Part shown: piece by piece, positions 6,159-16,530 of the stretch
Layout of the letters: each line of letters starts with the position of its first letter
How positions within the stretch are numbered: the stretch's first letter is position 1
Virus record (IMG/VR): IMGVR_UViG_3300007539_009602
Coordinates: 1 to 29,142 of that record
Reading direction: 5' to 3' (one strand)
DNA from: a virus
DNA: 29,142 nt
Made by a program: the position numbers and the translations under genes
Notes under the pieces: model-generated
What the model was told of the DNA's origin: nothing
Databases searched by the model: none
The model's input: only the letters and a program-made list of their open reading frames with translations

Positions 6159-7408
6159 TGGCCAAAACTTTTGATAGAATATCCACTTTTTTGTCCAAAC
6201 CTAGAGCAAGAGTCAAACACTCTAATGATAGAATTGTGGAACTGGAAACCAAAAAAGAACTTAACAAGTTTTTGGGAAAAACACAATTCAAAGCTAGAGT
6301 TGTTGGCTTGCCTAGAATTGATGAAGGAGCTACATTCACTTTGGCAAGTTCTGCTAATGATGATTTAAACGAAAATATTGTATATGTAAGATTAGAAGAA
6401 ATAGAAGATTATTTCTTACCAGATCCATCTACCACAAAATTAAATGGAGCACAACAACTTATTGATTTAATCTTAGCTCATCCTGTGGCGGTTGTCGAGC
6501 CTAATGTAACTGGTATTAAGCTAGGGAGCTTAGTTACTTGTGAATTTAATGAAGGACCTGGAAACTTAGGAAAACAAAGAGGTTTGAAAGTGGTTGGATC
6601 TCTAGCCACATCCGATCAAGAAGAATATGCTGACTTAATTATGAAAAAGCTTCTAGCAGCAGAATTAACTCCTGCTCAATTAGCCATGGAGAATGGTGGT
6701 TATCAAGAACAATCTCAAGTAGAAAACCCTAGTGCTGAAGATTTTGCTGGACGTTATGGACAAGCCTCTCCAACAGTTAAAAGATTTCTAGATGATTTAG
6801 TCAAGATAATAAAAAAGAATAATAGACAAGATTTATTGCCAATCAACATTGGATCTTTGTTTAGATCTTTAGGAAGTCAAGCTTCAATAATGTGGGGCAA
6901 TGTTGTGGAAGGAAACCAAGCAGCAAAAATGGGTTGGTTTGACACCACTTACAAACCAAATAAATCATATGCATCTTATGTAGCAACCGCTACAATAGGA
7001 ACAAATTATGGATTTTATGGCACTGAAAAAAAGAAAGGTGGTTACATGAGAAAATACATGCAATATGAAGCTAAGTTGGTGTTACAAGATGGAATAGATG
7101 GAAAGATAAAAAAAGATGATGGAATAAAAAAGATAACTGAGATATATGAAAAATATTACAATAACTATCAAATTGTTCCCTCTAGACATAATCTTGGAGA
7201 AGCAATAGACATCAGAACAGTTAATGGTTCCAGAGCTGGTATTCCAGCTAATGAATACACAACTCAACAAAAAGAAGATTTAAAAAAGTTTGCAAAACAA
7301 TCACAATATTGTACGTTTGCTAATATTGAAAGTTTAGGAAGAAGAGGAGAGCATTTACATTGCAACTCTAAGAAAGAAGAAGGAGGTAGTCATGGGTCGG
7401 ATATTTAA
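6158..7408 (+). CDS. Tail lysin/hub protein: OB-fold-like domain plus M15 peptidase
   Basis: Probably a virion protein that opens the cell wall during DNA entry. The N-terminal part (about residues 42-152) has strands like the OB-fold of T4 gp5/P2 gpV hub proteins: KARVVGLPRIDEG, VYVRLEEIEDYFLPDP, KLGSLVTCEFNEG. A linker of about 180 residues follows. The C-terminal region carries M15 (VanY/DD-peptidase, hedgehog-fold) zinc residues: SRHNLGEAID with H344 and D351, and HLH at 399-401. These fit the SxHxxGxAxD ... HxH signature. At 416 residues it recalls gp5 in layout, with a peptidase in place of the lysozyme. It likely cuts peptide bonds of the stem peptides. GGAGG stands 7 bases before the start; the end overlaps the spike gene by 17 bases. 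The M15 call is strong, the OB call weaker. Confidence 0.82.
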   Translation: MAKTFDRISTFLSKPRARVKHSNDRIVELETKKELNKFLGKTQFKARVVGLPRIDEGATFTLASSANDDLNENIVYVRLEEIEDYFLPDPSTTKLNGAQQLIDLILAHPVAVVEPNVTGIKLGSLVTCEFNEGPGNLGKQRGLKVVGSLATSDQEEYADLIMKKLLAAELTPAQLAMENGGYQEQSQVENPSAEDFAGRYGQASPTVKRFLDDLVKIIKKNNRQDLLPINIGSLFRSLGSQASIMWGNVVEGNQAAKMGWFDTTYKPNKSYASYVATATIGTNYGFYGTEKKKGGYMRKYMQYEAKLVLQDGIDGKIKKDDGIKKITEIYEKYYNNYQIVPSRHNLGEAIDIRTVNGSRAGIPANEYTTQQKEDLKKFAKQSQYCTFANIESLGRRGEHLHCNSKKEEGGSHGSDI

Positions 7409-8399
7409 CAAAACAGAAGAGTTTTTTAAAAAAGAAGTTGCCGAAGGAACTCAAAGACCCGGAATTCTTCACAATGCTTTTAAAGAAAAGATGCCTACAT
7501 TTGAAAAAGCAGGTTGTGAATTTGTTTATCCAGATGTCAATTATGCAGTTGATGGTGGTGGAGATACAAAGATAAATGCTAATATTGTAATAGGTAGAGA
7601 TAGACCATCTCACTTAATGTCAGGATATGGAAAAATCGCTGGTCCTCCGTGTGCATCAATTGACCTTGTAGCTGGAAGAATGTCTGGAGCTAACAAGAAA
7701 AAAGGAGCAGTTAAGAAATATCTTGATGTTATAGGTAGAGATACTGTTGTTGGAAATAATTTTGCTTTAGATGCTTCTAGAATTTACATTTCTCAAAAAT
7801 GTGATATTGACCATTACTTTGGACTACCAGAAGGAAAATTTGGCAGGCCAAAGGGTGAAGCTGGAATTGGTATTAAATCTGATCATGTAAGAATGATTGG
7901 AAGAAATTCAGTCAAAATCTTTGCTGGAGGATCACAGTTTGAAAACTTAGGCTTAAAAGGTGAACTTGATTCAAATGGAGATAAATTGATTGATCCAAGA
8001 ATTGAATTCATAACAGGGGATGGACAAGATTTACAACCAATTGTTCGAGGTAATAATTTGGTTTTCTTATTAGATGAAATATTAAACCAATTGTCTTCTC
8101 TGCAACAAGCTTTTCTTTTGCAAAATAAGAATATGGCAAAATTAAAAACTGTTTTATCAACACACTTTCATGCTGGAGGTGGTGCTGGGGTTGTGGTTGT
8201 TGGACCAGATCCGATTTTGGCAACAGCAGCTTTGTCTGATGTTCCAAAAGATCTTTTAAAAATAACAGATAATATAACAAAATCTTTGAATTTTGAAATT
8301 TTAAAATTAAACTATCTTGGAATCGGAGATCCTGATAATCCAACATTAAGGTTGAAAACAAGAAAAAACATACTTAGTAGAACAGTACATTCATCATAA
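7392..8399 (+). CDS. Probable tail spike/needle protein
   Basis: A 335-residue Gly-rich protein without a signal peptide or membrane segment. The central region has strand-like repeats typical of beta-helical or spike proteins: ASRIYISQKCDIDHYFG, GIGIKSDHVRMIGRNSVKIFAGG, RIEFITGDGQDLQPIVRGNN. H258-F259-H260 in STHFHAGGGAGVVVVGPDP resembles the HxH metal-binding motif near the tip of P2 gpV-type spikes. In T4 the OB, lysozyme and beta-helix form one gp5; here they may be split, with OB and peptidase in the gene before and the needle here. AGGAGGT ends 4 bases before the ATG and lies inside the peptidase gene, which overlaps it by 17 bases. The last 75 residues are helical and Leu/Ile-rich with no clear match. 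The spike role rests on position and style only. Confidence 0.5.
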   Translation: MGRIFNKTEEFFKKEVAEGTQRPGILHNAFKEKMPTFEKAGCEFVYPDVNYAVDGGGDTKINANIVIGRDRPSHLMSGYGKIAGPPCASIDLVAGRMSGANKKKGAVKKYLDVIGRDTVVGNNFALDASRIYISQKCDIDHYFGLPEGKFGRPKGEAGIGIKSDHVRMIGRNSVKIFAGGSQFENLGLKGELDSNGDKLIDPRIEFITGDGQDLQPIVRGNNLVFLLDEILNQLSSLQQAFLLQNKNMAKLKTVLSTHFHAGGGAGVVVVGPDPILATAALSDVPKDLLKITDNITKSLNFEILKLNYLGIGDPDNPTLRLKTRKNILSRTVHSS

Positions 8400-8408
8400 G
8401 GAAATACA

Positions 8409-11400
8409 ATGGCAGGACAAGGATTACCAACAACAACAGAAACTACTGGTGAAATAAACAAGCAGTATATAAGAATCTATCTAGATGAGAATGAAACAAG
8501 TAACAATTATTTAGAAATTAGAGTAAATTTAAAAGAAAAAGTTGCTACTGCATCTGAGGAGTCTTTTACATATGCAGTCGAAAATATTGATTTTATTAAT
8601 TCTCTTAACAGCGCAATAGACAACTTAGATCCAAATTCTTTAGGTTATATTCAAGATACTTCATTGGTTAGATTTAGATTTGAAAGAAGAAGAAAGAACG
8701 GATTTAAGTTAAGAACAGCTTATAACTCCAACAATGGAAGGTATTTCATAACTTTTCTTTATGATGGTGGAAAGAAAAAAGAAACATTTGAAAAATTAAT
8801 GGAAATTTTACCAGAAGTGGAGACACAATTTAATAATGATAATGGGTTTATTTTACCATTTACTTTAGATTACAATTATTTCGGAAGTGGAGTGTTGGAT
8901 AGTGTTCCATGGAAAAGTGGAATAGATGCTGGAGAACAACATTTAAATACAAAAACGTTGATCAATGATGAAGAAACAGTAGAAGTTGTAGATGATTCTT
9001 TCTATACAGCAGAGTCAAATACGCAATCGTACACAGAGCCTGTTATCTCTTATTCTATAGAAGATCCGGATGGTATCTCATCAACATTCGCAGATCTTCA
9101 AAAAGATATATGTATCAAAGAGCCGGTTGTAGATGAATTTGGATTAAATCAAAATCCTGATCTCAAAAGAATTTGCCCAACCTGTATCCCTAATCCAGAC
9201 TTTATTCCTCCTGATTGGAGATATGAAACAATTTGGTTGAATGAGAAAACTTGCAATTGGACTGTTCGAGTAAGATCTGAAGAACTTTATTCTGAAGTAG
9301 CGAGTAATCCACAATTAAAAGAAAAGTATGTAAGAAAAGGAATAGTAGATATTTTAGGATATCTGAACAAACAGATCATCGACCAAGATATATGCTGGAA
9401 TCCTCCAGAAAATGCATCAGAATCTTGTGCCCAAAGACTACCTCAATCAATTATTAATCAATACCTTGAAATCTATCAAGTCCCAACAGGAAATGGTGAT
9501 GGATCAACTTTCACTGTTTATCGTATGAATCCTTCGATTTATGACAATTACCAAATCAGAAACCCAATAGCTTTGGAATTGTTCGGAATGGCAGGAAGGA
9601 TAAACCCTTCTTCTACTTCATCTGAAGGTGTTCCTTCGGATAATGCTAAAGCTCATATTGAGATCGTTGTTCCTGCTAATTTGATTAACTTAATACCTCA
9701 AGATTATCTCGCAGAAGAATCAGAAGACCAACAGCAAGAATTAGAAAGTGTTGAAGAAGTGACATTCAAAGGTCCTACAATTAAAAGAACATTTAAAAAG
9801 ACATTGCCAAAGTTATTCAAAACGTATTCTGAATATCAGTCATTTTACAAGAAAACCGAAGGTGGACACTTAAGGATTGGTACTGACTTTGATCAAGAAA
9901 CACCAGATACAAAATTGTATTATTTCATTAAGTATCAAAAGCAGTTTAAACAATTTTATTCTGATTTAAAAAATCTCTTAGGAGAGAACAACTATAAACT
10001 TTATTCAGATGAATATGGTTCAAGTGCTTCCTACAAATCAAATTCAAAGTACAGCGGCGGGCTCACACAAAAACTAGCTGGTTCTGGTGTGAAATATCGA
10101 GAAGCTGTTGAGGTAAAGATATTATTTGACAAGAGTGATGAGACCAATCCATTCAAAATAAGATCAGTAAAAGCGAAGTACGCTGGTTGCCCTTTTTACA
10201 GATGTGGTGTTGGACTAAACGCATTTAAAGAAAAATACAACAATAGACCAACTCTTATGGCTTATGTTTCTAAAGCAAATGAAATGATGACAGACATTGA
10301 TAATTCCAGACAATTACCAGCTTGGAAAGATTTTGGAGTTAAATATACTTCACCGGAATTAACCTTTGTTTCCGGAGACCCTGATGGTAATCCAGATGCA
10401 GATAGTTGTTTAGACCAAAACGAAAGTACTTTTAATGACCTGGTGCTAGGAGCTGAATTATCTTTTTCAAAAGCCGTAGAATATGTATTTAATTCATTAA
10501 ACTGTAGAGACTTTGAAAAATACGACAAAAACGAATACTTGAAGATTATGGAAGGATTAAGTGAAGGTTCTCTAAAGCCTACTATAAATATTCATGCTCA
10601 AGAAGAATTTGAAGCTTTTAACAAGGCTTTGGAAATACAAAAAGACTATTGGAGGCTAGCTACCGATGAAAACTCTCCTATTGCTAAGTTTTACAAGTCA
10701 TTAACAAATGAAGAAATGAAAGAAAAAGGATTTTTTGAGAAATTAACCGGAAAAACAATAGAAGATGCTGTTACTAATTTAAAAAACAAAAGCTCTCGAG
10801 AAGAGTTTGTTGGAGAACTTATTGAGAAGATAAATCCTTGTAATTGGGAATCTTTAACTTTGGATATAATTAATTGTTTATTAAAAGGACTAAACCCGGC
10901 TGAGGCTTTAACAACAGCAGTAAAGAGTTTACTCAACTCTCAAGATCCTGAATCTTGGGAAAAAATATTTATTGGATTAACACCTGAGCAACAACAAAAA
11001 ATAAAAGAAGAAATACAAAACAATTTTGGAAATCTTCCAACACCTTGGGAATTTAAACAACAACAAGAGAAAAAAGGTGTTGTAAAGATAAACGATTATG
11101 AAGCCCAAAGGCAACCTCCTCAAAATCCCGGAGACCTAACACAACAAGAAAACACACAACTTCTTGATTCTTTGCAAGAAGCAGACGATGAAATATTGCA
11201 ACTAGAAGAATCAATAAGAGAAAATAATAATAAAATAAATTCTTACAGACCTATTATTGGGGATATGTTTATTATTAACTCAAAGCCAATAATAGGTGAA
11301 TATAAATCTGAAGATAAAGAAAATGAAAAATCAGAATTTATGTTTTTGAAAAGTATATCTGATAAAGATATCTTTTTATTATTTTACACAGAAGAGGAAA

Positions 11401-14400
11401 TCCCAAACACGGTTATAAAATTTGATGAATTTTACAATTATTTAATTGATGAAGTCTCCATTCTAGAATCAGAAATATTTAATTACAATAATTCAATATC
11501 TCAACTTAAAACACAAAAATCAAATACCACTAACGATGTAATCAAAGGACTAGAAGACGATAGATTTAGAAATGACGTAAATGCTTACGAACAAGCTGTT
11601 CAAAGAGTTGCAAAGGTTCTTTTAGAATCTTACACACAAGCATTGATAAATTCTTTTTCAATTAATGAATTAAGAGAGTTAATTGATAGCATTCCCGGAT
11701 CTGAGATATTTGCCACAGTTGTTGCAACAGCATCTTGCCCTAATACATCATCAATAGATGAGTTTCTAGATGATATTGTTGGAGGAATAGAACTAAATCC
11801 ATGTATGGGAAAAAATACTTGGTATTTTCCTGATATTCCTACTTTACCCGGTTTTGCTTGGCTCGATGTGTTAAAGTTTATGTTAAATAAATTTATCGAA
11901 AAGATAGTGAAATCAATCTTCGCAATATTAACCAAATATCTTCTAAAGACATTGCAAAAGATTTTAGCAAGAGCTTGTGATTTATTATCAGGCGTTGGTA
12001 GAACCTTGTTAGGAAATGATGATACAGGCTTGTTAGACGCCATTGCTGACGCTTTCTGCGAAGGAGATAGGTTTACACCCTTTGGAGAAACTCAAGAGGA
12101 TTTAGGGGCAATTTCGGACGCTACAACAACACTTCAAGATTTTGTTTATCGCTACAGTACGCAAAAGATAGATAGAGAACCTGTTGTAGACTGGGCTACA
12201 GCTGTAAGTCAAAACATTAATTCAAGTCAATTTTTAAATATATTTTTAGAAGGAGCTCCTCAAGGCTCTCCTTTGTTTGATTTAATATGGGAAGCAACAC
12301 AAGAAACTGAAATGTCTAATATTCTAAGAACCGAAGACGACTTGGAAGAGTTAATAAACTTGATAGGTAGTTATCTAAATGAAGACCAAAAAGACACAAT
12401 AAGAGGCTTGTTAGAAAATCAATATGAGACATTTAATACATCAGAAGATGGCGAGACAACTTATGAAGAATTTTGTAAAAGATATTTGTGTCTAGAAGCA
12501 GACACCGGTTTCATTCCCGGTGATGACCCAAGCGATGTAATTAATTCTGATTTAGAAGATTTGTTTGATTCATTTTTAAATGGACCCGATAGCGAATTTG
12601 AAGAAGAGTTTAGCAAAATATCACTAGATCCCGGTGGTGATCCTTTCTGTGATGATCTAAATGATCCAGATGATCCAGTGGAAATAGAAGGGTCTTCGTT
12701 AATGTCACAATTACCACCAGAACTTAAAGACTTTCAAAAAGAATTAGCCGACTCTGTGTTTGCCGATTTAGAATCCGCATACATCTCAGACACAATTGAG
12801 GGAAGACATTCGTTTTTCAATAATGTCTTAGCTGATCAAGATAATGTACCATTGGTTCGAGGAACTATCTCATCGCACGAAGCAAGAGTTAGGAGAAAGA
12901 TATTATTCCCAAATGCAGCCAACACAGTTGAAGACCACCAAGACAAGTATGATGATGCAAGGAACTTCCTAAGAAGAATAATGCATTTATTTGATTTTAA
13001 AAATGAAGATGGTGGAGTTAGAACCAGCAAGGCTGATGGTGATTACCCAACACCAACAAATTTATTTCCATTGACTGTTGGAGCTTGGTTAAGATACCAA
13101 AGTGGAAGGTTTATCTTTAATGCTGATTATAAAACAAGAATTTATCTTGAAGAAGAGACATCTAGAATAGTTTCTAAAAAAGAATGGAAAAGACTTGGAT
13201 TCACCAGCAATAATATTGAATCTTTCAAAAGATTTAAACAAAAGCCTGATTTAAGATTATCTTATCGCGATAGAAATGGTGGAGATCATTTTACTTGGGG
13301 ATTTGATTTAAATTATAATTCAGTATATCTGGAAGAAAGAAACGAAGACGAGGCATTTTACAACACATCAGCTTCACCTTCATATGAATTAGAGATAAAC
13401 GAATTTATCGCAACAGCTCCCCCTTCCGGATTTAAATCAGCATTATTGAAACTTTTGCCATCTGTATTACAAACAACCTATGAGATAGATGAGGAGACTC
13501 TATTACAACTTCAAATTCCTTTTAATTTATCTGGATTCGAAGATCTTTATGAAAAATACAAAGAAGAAACCCTTGTTGTTAAGATAGATAAAGATTCTCC
13601 TGTTGGAAGAAAAAGTCCTCAAGAAGCAGCATTTATTAACTTTTTACTAGACAATCCTGAAAGAAAAGTGATCATCAATGTAGGTCAACAATTTAAAGAA
13701 AAATCTGGATTTAGTGATAACTTGGCAACATCTGAGGTCACTTTAGCTCTTGGTAAGTTTGATTCTTTGCCAAATAGACTCTATGGCAAAATGAAAGACA
13801 TGTTTGCAAAAAAATTAATTCATGGAATCTATTCTGCTTCTCGAGAAGGAAATTCTAATTCTTTCTTATTTGGATACACAAAAGATTCTGAAATAAATTA
13901 TCAAGATTTATTGTATGTAGATCCAACAGCCGATCCTAAAAACAGTGCCACTTGGAAATATTCTTACCGAGAACAAGATAAAGTATTAGGAAAATCAGCA
14001 ACAGAAAATAAGAGAGTTGTGTTTTTAGATCCTGAGGTCTATGGTGGAACCTACAAAAAACCAAAGATCTATATTCACCCTCATCCTTACAAAGGCTGGC
14101 TTGGAATTATGCAAGCATTTAATCCTGAAATGGATGGTTGCTCTCCAAAGCGTTCTGGCTGGTTATTTCTAGGAGAAGTTTCTGAGAGAGTCAATAAGCT
14201 AGAAAACTCTTTGAAAAAAGACAAAAGATTAGAATACGATCCCGATTGCGTTAGAAAAGTGCCATATGATTTGATAGCTGATTCTTCAACACACGCATAT
14301 CTAGATGGTATTGTTACTTCGACCATCAGAACTTATATAATAGAAAATATCTTAAGAACCATGCCAACCCTAGGGCAGTTAAGATTTAATTCACAAAACT

Positions 14401-16520
14401 TTGATACAGGTATGGGTTTATTTTTAATCAATAGAATGAAGGAAGAAATGAAAGACTTTCCAAATAATAGATTGTCTGGAATGATTTCTAAGCTAAGATA
14501 TTGGTATCTATTTTTAGAACAAATGGTTCAAACAGTTGAGAGAAGAATAATAACTGGTGAAATTACAAAGGATGAAAAATTAGAAGAATTATTTGCACAA
14601 ATATTAGAAGTAAAAACCTCTTATTATTACCCTTCCAGAAGAGACAGAAAGATATTCAAAAGAATAACTAAAATTGCTTGGAATAGTGATGGCGTAGTGG
14701 ATTACATGCTTTATGACTATGGCCAAGGTGCTGTGAAAACTTTGAGAGAAGGAGATCCACTATATTCAAAATTGTCCAACTTTATTGATGCGATTTCTTT
14801 TAATGCATTTGGTCCAAGCTTTAGACAAGTGCTTAAAAATATAACTGATTTCAATTTTAAAGTTAAAAAAATAAAACTGAAAGAATTGAGAATGTACACT
14901 AAAATTTATGACATTTATAGAAGTGAAGAAATAGCTACACAAATCTCATCTTATTTGGTCTTGAATGAATTTAACTCTTATCAATATAAGATACAAAAGT
15001 ATCTACCGGAAGAGCCTTATATACAAGATTTAAATAAATTTGTATTAAATCCAAAATCCGGATTAACTATTGGTCCTCCAATAAATGTCGGAACTGTAGA
15101 TGGAGAATACGCTGATTCAATTGAGAAAGAGTTGTACGGAGATGTTGTTTCTGTTGTTGATGACCCAATGACACAACACCCATTAGAAAACTTATCACCT
15201 TTCATGGATGGATTACAAAAACAAACACTAAAAGTATTTGGTGGATTTTATTTAGAAAAATATGTCATTGTAATTCCAAAGAAAGAAGTTAAAAGTGAAG
15301 ACTTTCAGGATCAATTCTCGGATGTAAGTAATAGACCAATTTCAGTTGAAAAATTTGCTGAGGTTTTTGGCGCTTTCAAACAATCAACTAAATATTCAGA
15401 AGAAACTGGTGAGCTTTTCATTTCTGATTTATTTGGAAACGCTGTTAGAGAGGAAGAAGGTTACTCTGGATCAATCGGAATAAGATTTGGAGTTAGGCTA
15501 AGCTATCTACCTCCAGAAGGATTTGATCCAAGATCAGAAGATTTTGATAATGATTACTTTAGAAACATCAGAGGCTTTAGAGGTGTTCATTATTACAAAA
15601 ACATTCCTAGTGAATTTGATTCTGAATCTTTTAAATATCCAATATCATTGGTTAATTTTGAAGAAGATATTACTGATTTCAAGATAAAAAATGTGCCTCA
15701 ATATAAAATTGACAATTTGTTGAAATGTTATATTGATAAATTAACAGAGAAGCCAGAATACAAATTCTTAATGAATTATGTTTTCAATGTCAAAGGTTTT
15801 GCAACTATGGCATCAATTTACAGTTACTATGGTTTTCCTGATTCTATTGGAGAAGATCCGGGAGAAAGACCTGATCCTTCTAGAGAATCAAATAAAACTT
15901 GGATAAGTAGAATCATGAAGAAAACAAAAATGAAAAATTATCGACTATTCAAAAAATATTACGATGTTCAAAGTTTTAATAAAGAAGAACAAACAGATCT
16001 AAAACATTCAGATGCCTTTAGAGGAAGAAGTAAACCAAAATTAGATAAAAATCTAAGCGACAACATTAGATGGTGGCAAAGAAGAAGGTTTTATGAACGT
16101 CCTTTTGATGAAGAAGGAAGAGAATGTGCAGATGGAGCATTGGCTGCATTTGATCAAAATCCTGGTAAACCTCCAAGAACAGATCAAAATATCTACAGTA
16201 CCTCAACTGTTGCTGAAGAAGAAGATCCATTAAAGAAGATTGACCCAACTCCACAAGAAGCAGAGAAAGAATTGCAAGAGCAATTTATTGAACAAAGTGA
16301 AAATAATGCTTTCACAATGCCTAATTATGATGAAGAAGAGGAAGAACAAGAGGAAGCTACTGTAACTTCTCAAACAAATACTACTGTTGCAACAACCTCT
16401 GTTGCTTTTGCAACAGAAGTTTATCAAGAAGCACAAGAAGAAGAGTCTTTATTTGGGGAAGAAGATAGAGTAGAAGGAAGCACGATTAATCAATTTAGTA
16501 ATATAACAAAGAATTTGTAG
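8409..16520 (+). CDS. Giant virion protein (2703 aa), function unknown
   Basis: A very large soluble protein between the probable spike and gp25, so probably a tail or baseplate component. I do not recognise a family. Visible parts: an N-terminal mixed domain; a Cys-bearing segment with C256/C259 (ICPTCIPNP) and C282; helical, Gln/Glu-rich coiled-coil-like stretches at about 905-950 and 1008-1050; a long amphipathic helical region at about 1149-1200 (WLDVLKFMLNKFIEKIV and after); an Asp/Glu-rich segment at about 1355-1428; a Trp/Tyr-rich region near 1889 (HPHPYKGWL); and a low-complexity acidic tail from about 2600 with a Glu run near 2641. The 8.1-kb frame has no internal stop and codon use like its neighbours. 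Ribosome site AAGGA is close before the ATG. It might be a tape-measure-like, hub or adhesin protein; sequence alone does not decide. Confidence 0.85.
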   Translation: MAGQGLPTTTETTGEINKQYIRIYLDENETSNNYLEIRVNLKEKVATASEESFTYAVENIDFINSLNSAIDNLDPNSLGYIQDTSLVRFRFERRRKNGFKLRTAYNSNNGRYFITFLYDGGKKKETFEKLMEILPEVETQFNNDNGFILPFTLDYNYFGSGVLDSVPWKSGIDAGEQHLNTKTLINDEETVEVVDDSFYTAESNTQSYTEPVISYSIEDPDGISSTFADLQKDICIKEPVVDEFGLNQNPDLKRICPTCIPNPDFIPPDWRYETIWLNEKTCNWTVRVRSEELYSEVASNPQLKEKYVRKGIVDILGYLNKQIIDQDICWNPPENASESCAQRLPQSIINQYLEIYQVPTGNGDGSTFTVYRMNPSIYDNYQIRNPIALELFGMAGRINPSSTSSEGVPSDNAKAHIEIVVPANLINLIPQDYLAEESEDQQQELESVEEVTFKGPTIKRTFKKTLPKLFKTYSEYQSFYKKTEGGHLRIGTDFDQETPDTKLYYFIKYQKQFKQFYSDLKNLLGENNYKLYSDEYGSSASYKSNSKYSGGLTQKLAGSGVKYREAVEVKILFDKSDETNPFKIRSVKAKYAGCPFYRCGVGLNAFKEKYNNRPTLMAYVSKANEMMTDIDNSRQLPAWKDFGVKYTSPELTFVSGDPDGNPDADSCLDQNESTFNDLVLGAELSFSKAVEYVFNSLNCRDFEKYDKNEYLKIMEGLSEGSLKPTINIHAQEEFEAFNKALEIQKDYWRLATDENSPIAKFYKSLTNEEMKEKGFFEKLTGKTIEDAVTNLKNKSSREEFVGELIEKINPCNWESLTLDIINCLLKGLNPAEALTTAVKSLLNSQDPESWEKIFIGLTPEQQQKIKEEIQNNFGNLPTPWEFKQQQEKKGVVKINDYEAQRQPPQNPGDLTQQENTQLLDSLQEADDEILQLEESIRENNNKINSYRPIIGDMFIINSKPIIGEYKSEDKENEKSEFMFLKSISDKDIFLLFYTEEEIPNTVIKFDEFYNYLIDEVSILESEIFNYNNSISQLKTQKSNTTNDVIKGLEDDRFRNDVNAYEQAVQRVAKVLLESYTQALINSFSINELRELIDSIPGSEIFATVVATASCPNTSSIDEFLDDIVGGIELNPCMGKNTWYFPDIPTLPGFAWLDVLKFMLNKFIEKIVKSIFAILTKYLLKTLQKILARACDLLSGVGRTLLGNDDTGLLDAIADAFCEGDRFTPFGETQEDLGAISDATTTLQDFVYRYSTQKIDREPVVDWATAVSQNINSSQFLNIFLEGAPQGSPLFDLIWEATQETEMSNILRTEDDLEELINLIGSYLNEDQKDTIRGLLENQYETFNTSEDGETTYEEFCKRYLCLEADTGFIPGDDPSDVINSDLEDLFDSFLNGPDSEFEEEFSKISLDPGGDPFCDDLNDPDDPVEIEGSSLMSQLPPELKDFQKELADSVFADLESAYISDTIEGRHSFFNNVLADQDNVPLVRGTISSHEARVRRKILFPNAANTVEDHQDKYDDARNFLRRIMHLFDFKNEDGGVRTSKADGDYPTPTNLFPLTVGAWLRYQSGRFIFNADYKTRIYLEEETSRIVSKKEWKRLGFTSNNIESFKRFKQKPDLRLSYRDRNGGDHFTWGFDLNYNSVYLEERNEDEAFYNTSASPSYELEINEFIATAPPSGFKSALLKLLPSVLQTTYEIDEETLLQLQIPFNLSGFEDLYEKYKEETLVVKIDKDSPVGRKSPQEAAFINFLLDNPERKVIINVGQQFKEKSGFSDNLATSEVTLALGKFDSLPNRLYGKMKDMFAKKLIHGIYSASREGNSNSFLFGYTKDSEINYQDLLYVDPTADPKNSATWKYSYREQDKVLGKSATENKRVVFLDPEVYGGTYKKPKIYIHPHPYKGWLGIMQAFNPEMDGCSPKRSGWLFLGEVSERVNKLENSLKKDKRLEYDPDCVRKVPYDLIADSSTHAYLDGIVTSTIRTYIIENILRTMPTLGQLRFNSQNFDTGMGLFLINRMKEEMKDFPNNRLSGMISKLRYWYLFLEQMVQTVERRIITGEITKDEKLEELFAQILEVKTSYYYPSRRDRKIFKRITKIAWNSDGVVDYMLYDYGQGAVKTLREGDPLYSKLSNFIDAISFNAFGPSFRQVLKNITDFNFKVKKIKLKELRMYTKIYDIYRSEEIATQISSYLVLNEFNSYQYKIQKYLPEEPYIQDLNKFVLNPKSGLTIGPPINVGTVDGEYADSIEKELYGDVVSVVDDPMTQHPLENLSPFMDGLQKQTLKVFGGFYLEKYVIVIPKKEVKSEDFQDQFSDVSNRPISVEKFAEVFGAFKQSTKYSEETGELFISDLFGNAVREEEGYSGSIGIRFGVRLSYLPPEGFDPRSEDFDNDYFRNIRGFRGVHYYKNIPSEFDSESFKYPISLVNFEEDITDFKIKNVPQYKIDNLLKCYIDKLTEKPEYKFLMNYVFNVKGFATMASIYSYYGFPDSIGEDPGERPDPSRESNKTWISRIMKKTKMKNYRLFKKYYDVQSFNKEEQTDLKHSDAFRGRSKPKLDKNLSDNIRWWQRRRFYERPFDEEGRECADGALAAFDQNPGKPPRTDQNIYSTSTVAEEEDPLKKIDPTPQEAEKELQEQFIEQSENNAFTMPNYDEEEEEQEEATVTSQTNTTVATTSVAFATEVYQEAQEEESLFGEEDRVEGSTINQFSNITKNL

Positions 16521-16530
16521 AGGATAACAC

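Noticed and set aside
10583-10590. TATAAATA, an exact match to the T4 late promoter core
   Set aside because: It lies deep inside the 2703-codon gene. In such AT-rich DNA one chance match is expected, and no gene starts close after it.
11630-12043. 137-codon open frame on the minus strand
   Set aside because: It lies opposite the giant gene with no ribosome site or recognisable motif. Long reverse frames are common as mirror images of AT-rich coding DNA; the same holds for the other minus-strand frames in the window.
12503-12522. Hairpin CACCGG-8 bases-CCGGTG, a possible terminator
   Set aside because: It is inside a continuous coding frame and is not followed by a run of T; the bases code for ordinary residues.
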